A stretch of 64,000 nucleotides of DNA from Pandoraea captiosa. Lineage in GTDB: Bacteria; Pseudomonadota; Gammaproteobacteria; Burkholderiales; Burkholderiaceae. Under the pieces are notes generated by a model that searched no databases, was not told the origin of the DNA, and saw nothing but the letters and a program-made list of their open reading frames with translations. Below, piece by piece: positions 56,500-64,000 of this stretch. The stretch covers positions 186,001 through 250,000 of the forward strand of contig NZ_CABPSQ010000008.1 in assembly GCF_902459775.1 (NCBI RefSeq). The letters are read 5' to 3'. Each line of letters starts with the position of its first letter. Position 1 is the stretch's first letter. The position numbers and the translations under genes are program-made.

Positions 56500-57383
56500 G
56501 CCATCTTCCTCAGTTTTTCGGGCACGAGTCCCTCGCTGCGCCACATCAGACAGGCGAGCAGGATCAGACCGATGACGCCCAGACGCAGCGCGCCGGCGCT
56601 GTCCGAGCTGAAATGCAGATAGTCCTTGGCGAACGGGACCAGCGTGTAGGCGCCTTGCACGACCGCCGTTCCGACGAGCACGCCCCAGACGTTGCCGATG
56701 CCGCCGATCATGAGAATGGTCCACAGCGCGAACGTCTCCGACGAGAGCAGATAGTCGGGGCCGGTGAAGCTCATGTAATGCGCGTAGAGCGAGCCGGCGA
56801 TGGCCGTCACGGCGGCGCTGGTCATCACGGCCCGCGACTTGAGCGAACGCAGGTTGTAGCCGAAACATGCGGCCAGCTTCGGTTCTTCGCGCATGACCCG
56901 CAGGGCGCGTCCGAAGCGACCGTCCGCGAGCCGCTTCGTCAGCCACGTGAACGCGCCGAGCACGGCGAGCACAAGTGCGAGGAACGCCAGCGTGTCGTAC
57001 GGGCGGGGGAGGGAGTCGAAGAGCATCGGAATCGGGCTGATGCCGTTGGCTCCGCCGGTGAGCCAACCCTCGTTCGTGGCGACGGTGCGCAGAATTTCCG
57101 CCACCGCAAGCGTGGCGATTCCCCAGTAGTCTGCGCCGAGCTGACGTCCGAGTCGGGCGATGCCGGCACCGAGGGCCACGGCGAGAACGACGCCGATGGC
57201 CATGCCGGTCAGCGGCGAGCCACCCGCCTGAATCGTGATGCCGGTCGCGTAGGCCCCGAGTCCCGCAAACGCGATGTGACCAAAGTTGAGCAGGCCGGCA
57301 TAGCCCGCTTGCAGGTTCAGGCCGAGCGCCATGATCCCGTAGATGCCAGCCACCGTGAGCGTGGCGACGATGAATTCAAACAC
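56496..57383 (-). CDS. livM: Branched-chain-type ABC transporter permease LivM
   Basis: Membrane permease with about ten segments and the LivM signature (IMALGLNLQAGYAGLLNFGH, IAFAGLGAYATG). The start is GTG at 57383 with GAGG six bases upstream, overlapping the livH end by eight bases; TTG at 57401 is the alternative. Length 295. Confidence 0.92.
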   Translation of the reverse strand: MFEFIVATLTVAGIYGIMALGLNLQAGYAGLLNFGHIAFAGLGAYATGITIQAGGSPLTGMAIGVVLAVALGAGIARLGRQLGADYWGIATLAVAEILRTVATNEGWLTGGANGISPIPMLFDSLPRPYDTLAFLALVLAVLGAFTWLTKRLADGRFGRALRVMREEPKLAACFGYNLRSLKSRAVMTSAAVTAIAGSLYAHYMSFTGPDYLLSSETFALWTILMIGGIGNVWGVLVGTAVVQGAYTLVPFAKDYLHFSSDSAGALRLGVIGLILLACLMWRSEGLVPEKLRKMA

Positions 57384-58269
57384 GGCGCACCTCGCGATCA
57401 AACAACCCGTAGGGTTTGAAGAGCAGTGCCAGCAGCAGGATGAGGAACGCGCCGGCGTTGATGTAGCCGACCGGCAGGAAGGCGACCGCCTTGCCCAGCA
57501 TCGGCCCGAAATTCAGATTGGTGACGAGGGTTTCCGTGAGCGCGATCAGCAGCGCACCGGCAACGGCACCCAGCGGATTGCCCAGACCACCGAGAATGGC
57601 GGCGGCAAACACGGGCAGCAGCATGTCGTTGCCCAGTTGCACGTGGGCGCCGGCCGAGAGCGCCAGCAACCCGCCGCCGAGACCGGCCACGGCCCCCGAC
57701 GCGAACGTTACGCCTCGCGTGATCCATTCGGCGTTGAGCCCCGACGCGGCCGCCAGTGCCGGGTTGGTGGCGAGTGCCCGCATGGCGCGTCCGGCGCGAG
57801 TGTAGAAGAGCATCAGTGCGAACACGACAAGCAGTCCGAGCGTCGTCGACACCGAATAGAGCTGAACGTGCGTCACGCGTGCATCGCCGATCACCATCGG
57901 TTGCGTGAGGGGCAGATTGAACATCTTTGGAAACGAGCCCGCAACGCCCTGGCACACGGCGATGACGAGCATCGACACGGCGAGCGAGCCAATCATCGCG
58001 ATGGCGGGACCACCGCGCAGCAGCTTGCGGAAGACGAGGCGGTGCATGGCGAGCGTGAGGGCGCCGGTGGCGACCGCCGCAATGGCGAGCGACATCACGA
58101 GCGGCATGCCGAAGGCGAACATCGCATACGTGATGTAGGCCCCGGCCATCGCGTATTGCACATGCGCGATGTTGGGGAACTTGACGAGTCCGTAGACCAT
58201 GGACAGCCCGAGGGCGACCAGAGCCAGGTCGGACGCGCGTAACAGCGTATCGACAAGGAGTTGGAGCAT
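57376..58269 (-). CDS. livH: Branched-chain-type ABC transporter permease LivH
   Basis: Membrane permease with typical LivH start (LLVDTLLRASDLALVALGLS, MVYGLVKFPNIAHVQ) and LGGLGNPLGAVAGALLIALT near the end. The start at 58269 gives 297 residues. It lies about 200 bp after the binding-protein gene on the same strand; that gap holds no gene I can support. Confidence 0.92.
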   Translation of the reverse strand: MLQLLVDTLLRASDLALVALGLSMVYGLVKFPNIAHVQYAMAGAYITYAMFAFGMPLVMSLAIAAVATGALTLAMHRLVFRKLLRGGPAIAMIGSLAVSMLVIAVCQGVAGSFPKMFNLPLTQPMVIGDARVTHVQLYSVSTTLGLLVVFALMLFYTRAGRAMRALATNPALAAASGLNAEWITRGVTFASGAVAGLGGGLLALSAGAHVQLGNDMLLPVFAAAILGGLGNPLGAVAGALLIALTETLVTNLNFGPMLGKAVAFLPVGYINAGAFLILLLALLFKPYGLFDREVRRV

Positions 58270-58470
58270 GAAAAAGGAATCCGCGGTAGAGCAATGGCGC
58301 TGACGAGCGCGCCGTGGGTGATGAGGTCTGTGCCGTATGCGCGGCAAATGACACACGACACATGTCACAAGACACGCGGCATCGGCAACGTCTGCAAGCA
58401 CGTTGCCGATGGCGCTATCTCAGAACATCCCGGGCGCGCTCGGCGTCAACGTTGGCGAAGGTGAGGGCGT

Positions 58471-59580
58471 TCAGCGCGGCCCGACCTTGCCGTCGTACTT
58501 GAGCTTGGCGTATGGCGGGTCGATGCGCTGGCGGTCCGCGTCGAACGAAATCGGGCCCGTCACGCCGGCGAAGTTCTTGCCCACGTCCTTGAGGGCGGCC
58601 TGTACGGCAGCCGGTTGCGTCGACTTCGCCTTGTTGATGGCCGCCGCGGTGAGCATGACGGCGTCATACGCGTATCCCGTGTACGACGTCTTCGGTGCCT
58701 GACCGTATTTCGCCTGGAAGGCGTCGATATAGGCCTTGCCGTTCGCGCCCTGCACCGAACCGACTTCCATGCCGAGCTGGCCGTTGGCGATGTTCGCAGG
58801 CGTATCCGAGAGGCTCATCGAGAGCAGAATCGCGTACCACGGTTTCTGGCGCAGTCCGAGTTCGAACGCTTCGCGGTTGAGGACTGCCGATTCCTGTCCG
58901 TAGGCCGTATAGATGTAAGCGTCCGGGTTGCTGCGCGAGGCTTGCTGAAGCTCGCGGCGATACGTCGACTGGCCGGCGGTATAGAGCAGTTCCGTGGCGA
59001 CCTTGCCGCCCAGCTTTTCGAATTCCTCGCGGAAACCGTGGGCGACGCCCTGACCGTAGGCATTGTTCGGCGCGATAAGCGCAACGTTGCGATAGCCGAG
59101 TGCCCAGGCGTCGGCAGCGGAGAACTTGTTCCCCAGATTTTCCAGGCCGATCAGGTTGAACGAGGTGGCGCCAAGGTCTTTGACCTTCACGCTGGTGCTC
59201 GCGATATTGATGTGCGTCACGCCTTCTTTCACGAGGTACTGCGCCATCGGCAGCGTAATGCCCGACGAGTATTCCCCGATGACGACCGGCACCTTATCGA
59301 CGGTCGCCAGTTTGCGCGCCGCGTTCAATGCTGTCGTGGCATTGCCGCCGGAGTCTTCGACGATGACGTCGAACTTCTTGCCCATGACGCCGCCCTGCGC
59401 GTTCACCTTCTCGACGGCGAGGGCGACGGCGCGGCGGACGTCTTCACCCACGGTGGCGTTCGCCCCGGTAAGCGAGAGCACGGCGCCCATCTGGACGGCA
59501 TCGTCCGCAGCATGTGCGTTCGAAGCAAAGGCGAGCGCCATGGCGGCGGGAACGATCAACTTACGAAGTTTCAATGACAT
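58471..59580 (-). CDS. ABC transporter substrate-binding protein (Leu/Ile/Val-binding fold)
   Basis: Signal peptide (KLIVPAAMALAFASNAHAAD), then the periplasmic-binding fold: MGAVLSLTGANATVGEDVRR, VIVEDSGGNATTALNAARKL, APNNAYGQGVAHGFREEFEK. Length 369 from the start at 59580. First gene of the liv-type operon. Related binding proteins take amino acids, aromatic acids or amides, so the substrate is open. Its promoter region contains three VanR-type operators. Confidence 0.93.
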   Translation of the reverse strand: MSLKLRKLIVPAAMALAFASNAHAADDAVQMGAVLSLTGANATVGEDVRRAVALAVEKVNAQGGVMGKKFDVIVEDSGGNATTALNAARKLATVDKVPVVIGEYSSGITLPMAQYLVKEGVTHINIASTSVKVKDLGATSFNLIGLENLGNKFSAADAWALGYRNVALIAPNNAYGQGVAHGFREEFEKLGGKVATELLYTAGQSTYRRELQQASRSNPDAYIYTAYGQESAVLNREAFELGLRQKPWYAILLSMSLSDTPANIANGQLGMEVGSVQGANGKAYIDAFQAKYGQAPKTSYTGYAYDAVMLTAAAINKAKSTQPAAVQAALKDVGKNFAGVTGPISFDADRQRIDPPYAKLKYDGKVGPR

Positions 59581-59773
59581 GGTTTTTCCCCCGAAAAAAG
59601 TCAATGAAGAGTCAATAAAGAGTCAACGGAGCCAGCAAGACAATGCGTTGAACCGAAGACCGTGCGTCCACATGTCGGCGGCGACGCTCAGGCAAATTGC
59701 CGCCCGACGACCGTCGTCGTCGAAGCTGCGGTATCTCCTGATGGAACGGCGTTGTGCACCACGAAACGATGCA

Positions 59774-59828
59774 ATTTTGGATCCAAAATAACATATTGGA
59801 TCCAATGCTATATGATTGGATCCAGAAT
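59774..59828. promoter_or_regulatory. Three phased VanR-type operators
   Basis: ATTTTGGATCCAAAAT (59774-59789, perfect), ATTGGATCCAAT (59795-59806, perfect) and TTGGATCCA (59816-59824, right arm imperfect); centres 19 and 20 bp apart. They lie in the 285-bp region between the binding-protein gene and the divergent GntR regulator. ATTGGATCCAAT is the operator described for VanR of Caulobacter. Confidence 0.85.
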
Positions 59829-59865
59829 CGCAATGTGGGTAAAAAATATGCTCTAATCGCGCCAT

Positions 59866-60537
59866 ATGCGAACCCCCGGACCCCAAGCACTTCATCAGGC
59901 CATCCGCGACACGCTTCGAGACGAGATCTTGAGTGGCGTGCTCCCGGGTGGATTTCAATTGCGCCAGGAAGCGCTCGCGGAGCGTTTCAATTCCAGCCGG
60001 GTGCCCGTGCGCGAGGCGTTGCGCCAACTCGAAGCGGAAGGGTTGGTCGTGCATCACCTGAACCGTGGCGCCACCGTGGCGAGCATGAATCTCGAACAAC
60101 TGTGCGAGATGCTCGACATTCGCGTGGCGCTCGAATGCCACGCGGCGAAGCTGGCCGTGCCGAACATGGCGGAGCGCGATTTTCAGGTCATGGAGCAGAT
60201 CCTGGCCGACTACTCGGCGTCGGAAGTCGTCTCCGAATGGGCCGAGTACAACCGGCGTTTTCACCTGGCGCTGTCAGCGCCGGCGAACAACCGTCGCTTG
60301 CGGGTGTTGATCGAGGAGTATTGCTTGAATACCGATCGGTATTCGCATCTCGCGATGTCGCAGGCGACCGGCAAGGAGAAGCCACAGCAAGATCACTACG
60401 AGATTCTTGCCGCCTGTCGTCGGCGGGATGTGAGTGCCGTGGTATCGATGCTCGAAGCGCACATCCTCACCACACGCAACGAGATCAAGGCGATGGCGCG
60501 CGAGGACCTCGGTTTTCTGTCGCGTGCGGCCTTCTGA
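59866..60537 (+). CDS. GntR/FCD-family regulator (VanR-like specificity)
   Basis: N-terminal GntR winged helix (LRDEILSGVLPGGFQLRQEA; RFNSSRVPVREALRQLEAEG) and an all-helical FCD ligand domain (CEMLDIRVALECHAAKLAV; YNRRFHLALSAPANNRRL; DHYEILAACRRRDVSAVV) with the usual His residues for metal. Length 223. The operators just upstream match VanR sites, so it likely represses the liv-type operon and itself until an aromatic or organic acid binds. Confidence 0.92.
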   Translation: MRTPGPQALHQAIRDTLRDEILSGVLPGGFQLRQEALAERFNSSRVPVREALRQLEAEGLVVHHLNRGATVASMNLEQLCEMLDIRVALECHAAKLAVPNMAERDFQVMEQILADYSASEVVSEWAEYNRRFHLALSAPANNRRLRVLIEEYCLNTDRYSHLAMSQATGKEKPQQDHYEILAACRRRDVSAVVSMLEAHILTTRNEIKAMAREDLGFLSRAAF

Positions 60538-60573
60538 GCCCTGCCGCTGCGGGCCTCCCGCGGGTTCGGTCGG

Positions 60574-60598
60574 GCAGGGCGGCGGGCCGTCGCCCTGC
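60574..60598 (+). terminator. GC-rich hairpin after the GntR gene
   Basis: GCAGGGCG (60574-60581)/CGCCCTGC (60591-60598), 9-base loop, no T-tract. A weak or factor-assisted terminator at best. Confidence 0.4.
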
Positions 60599-60718
60599 GC
60601 GCGAAATATTTCGTAATACGCGGCGCTCGGGCATTGGGCGACGTCACCCCGAAGCCCATGGGCGGGCGTCGAAAGCGGTGCTATCGTGGGCGGCATCCAC
60701 TCGTCGGAGGTGAGCGTC

Positions 60719-62047
60719 ATGGCTGCCAGCCCCAATCGTTCCGCGCATTCTGCGAGCGCTGCGTCGGCGTCGCAGGCATCTGCCTCGAAAGTTGCTACCG
60801 TGATTCGTGTCACGAGCGGCAATTTCATGGAGATGTTCGACTTCTTCCTGTTCGGCTTCTACGCCACGTACATCTCCGCAACGTTCTTCCCGTCGGGCGA
60901 CGAATTCGCGTCGCTCATGCTCACGTTCATGACCTTCGGGGCGGGCTTTCTGATGCGCCCGCTGGGCGCGATCATTCTCGGCGCCTACGTGGACCGTATC
61001 GGTCGGCGCCGAGGGCTGATCGTTACCTTGTCCATCATGGCGATGGGGACCATCCTCATCGCATTTGTGCCGGGATTCGCGACCATCGGCTATCTCGCGC
61101 CGGCGCTGGTTCTGGTCGGCCGGCTGTTGCAGGGTTTTTCGGCCGGTGTGGAGTTGGGCGGCGTCTCCGTCTATCTGTCGGAGATGGCGACCCCGGGTCA
61201 CAAGGGGTTTTATGTCAGTTGGCAGTCGGCGAGTCAGCAGGTCGCGATCATCGTGGCTGCGCTCATCGGGTATCTGCTCAACAAGTGGATGGCGCCTGCG
61301 CAGGTGGCCGACTGGGGTTGGCGGATTCCGTTTTTCATCGGCTGCCTGATCGTGCCGGTGTTGTTCATGATCCGGCGTTCGTTGCAGGAAACGGAAGCGT
61401 TTCTGGCGCGCAAGCACCGACCGAGCACGCGCGAGATCTTCCGCTCGATCGTGCAGAACTGGGGGCTGGTGGTGGCGGGCACGATGCTCGTTGCCATGAC
61501 GACCGTGTCGTTCTATCTGATCACTGTCTACACGCCGACCTTCGGTAAGTCGGTACTCAAGCTGTCGACGACCGATGCGCTCATCGTCACATTCTGCGTA
61601 GGGGTGTCGAACTTCTTCTGGCTGCCGGTGATGGGCGCGCTGTCCGACAGGGTCGGACGCCGGCCGCTGTTGGTCGTCTTCACCGTGCTGACGATTCTCA
61701 CGGCTTATCCGGTCATGGCGTGGCTGGTCGTGACACCGACGTTCGGCAAAATGCTCGTCGTCGAACTGTGGCTCTCCTTCCTGTACGCGAGCTATAACGG
61801 CGCGATGGTGGTGGCGCTGACCGAGATCATGCCGGTGGACGTGCGCACGGCGGGGTTCTCGCTGGCGTACAGTCTGGCGACCGCGTTGTTCGGCGGCTTT
61901 ACGCCGGCCGTGGCGACCGGGCTGATCGGCCTGACGGGCAACAAGGCGGCGCCGGGCTGGTGGATGACGTTCGCTGCCGTGTGCGGCCTGATCGCGACGC
62001 TGGTGCTGTACCGCAGGCGCAGCGTGTCGAATGCTGCCACGGTGTAA
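60719..62047 (+). CDS. MFS citrate/tricarballylate-type proton symporter
   Basis: Twelve-segment MFS protein of the metabolite:H+ symporter group: [20 protein letters not shown] at the first segment, [20 protein letters not shown] after the second, and [20 protein letters not shown] in the fourth, as in CitH/TcuC. The start at 60719 has GGAGGT upstream. Length 442. Downstream of the GntR gene in the same direction; may widen the same organic-acid uptake function. Confidence 0.9.
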   Translation: MAASPNRSAHSASAASASQASASKVATVIRVTSGNFMEMFDFFLFGFYATYISATFFPSGDEFASLMLTFMTFGAGFLMRPLGAIILGAYVDRIGRRRGLIVTLSIMAMGTILIAFVPGFATIGYLAPALVLVGRLLQGFSAGVELGGVSVYLSEMATPGHKGFYVSWQSASQQVAIIVAALIGYLLNKWMAPAQVADWGWRIPFFIGCLIVPVLFMIRRSLQETEAFLARKHRPSTREIFRSIVQNWGLVVAGTMLVAMTTVSFYLITVYTPTFGKSVLKLSTTDALIVTFCVGVSNFFWLPVMGALSDRVGRRPLLVVFTVLTILTAYPVMAWLVVTPTFGKMLVVELWLSFLYASYNGAMVVALTEIMPVDVRTAGFSLAYSLATALFGGFTPAVATGLIGLTGNKAAPGWWMTFAAVCGLIATLVLYRRRSVSNAATV

Positions 62048-62091
62048 GTTCGTGGCGTTGCAACCCGTTGGCACCCGTCGATTTCCATTGA

Positions 62092-63686
<1,595 letters not shown>

Positions 63687-63744
63687 CGGGATGGCTCAGC
63701 GCGCCCCGAGCGCCGTGGTGCATTGAAAGCGTTGGGAAGAGAAG

Positions 63745-63778
63745 CACGCCGGGTCGATTCGACGGCCCGGCGTGTTTT
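63745..63778 (+). terminator. Terminator after ldcA
   Basis: CACGCCGGG (63745-63753)/CCCGGCGTG (63766-63774), with partly paired inner bases, followed by TTTT. Confidence 0.85.
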
Positions 63779-64000
63779 CTTTGTGACGGCCAGAAGGCGT
63801 CTTTTTTGCGTATGTTGAATGCGGCTTGACAGGCGATTAAAGAAAATGGCGGCGTGCGATGGTGGACTGTCGCGTGTCGCGACGGCGCTCGCCGATGAGA
63901 ATGCGCACGGGTAGGGGGCAGGTGGCTGGGGCGACTATATGATTAAGCGCAGCCTGAATATCTGAATATGGCTATGTTTCGCCCCACCTTATTTGGCTAA
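63779..64000. other. Gene-free window end
   Basis: No supported gene, RNA or strong repeat; only a short duplicated CTGAATAT near 63955-63970. The start of the next gene may lie beyond the window. Confidence 0.6.

Overview
The window is a chromosomal segment of a GC-rich betaproteobacterium of the Burkholderiales. Gene order (rpsB-tsf-pyrH-frr-uppS-cdsA-dxr-rseP-bamA-skp-lpxD-fabZ-lpxA-lpxB-rnhB) and overall protein character fit Burkholderiaceae, most likely Pandoraea or a close relative. The genus is an inference from memory, not from a search.

1-23,457, housekeeping block: ribosomal protein S2 and EF-Ts, UMP kinase, ribosome recycling, isoprenoid and phospholipid precursors, the BAM and lipid A genes, then RNase HII and a SpoU methyltransferase. 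Next come the divergent ppsR/ppsA pair, an NfeD-SPFH pair, smpB, ratA-rnfH and an EamA exporter. Genes in the lipid A stretch overlap by 4 bp or less and look co-transcribed. Hairpins with T-tracts mark the transcription ends.

23,458-27,586: an octamer tandem repeat, then guaB, a small membrane-protein gene, and guaA.

27,488-44,101, integrated element of about 16.5 kb: it sits in the 3' end of guaA. A 95-bp direct repeat with one mismatch (27488-27582 and 44007-44101) marks attL and attR. A tyrosine integrase lies beside attR, and paired TTGGACAAG-type motifs with an 11-bp period lie just inside both ends. The element carries a giant primase-helicase-like replication protein, a minus-strand recombination operon (DUF932, YqaJ nuclease, RDF-like protein, two micro-proteins), a lone P-loop ATPase, a CI-like repressor with paired operators, two YdaS/Cro-like proteins and several unrecognised genes. 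I see no capsid, terminase, relaxase or type IV secretion genes. It looks like a plasmid-like or satellite-like integrative element with its own replication module, and it is the most novel part of the window.

44,107-54,812, metabolic and regulatory accessory chromosome: a ketopantoate-reductase-like protein, an RpiR regulator with an EamA exporter, three LysR regulators each divergent from a target gene (a fluoroacetate-dehalogenase-like hydrolase, an atypical SDR, an MFS exporter), a LON-domain protein and an orphan ParB-like protein.

54,968-63,686: a branched-chain-type ABC transporter (livF-livG-livM-livH and a binding protein) divergent from a GntR/FCD regulator. Three GGATCC-centred operators that match the VanR operator lie between them. 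A citrate-type MFS symporter, tadA and an LD-carboxypeptidase follow. The last ~310 bp hold only a terminator.
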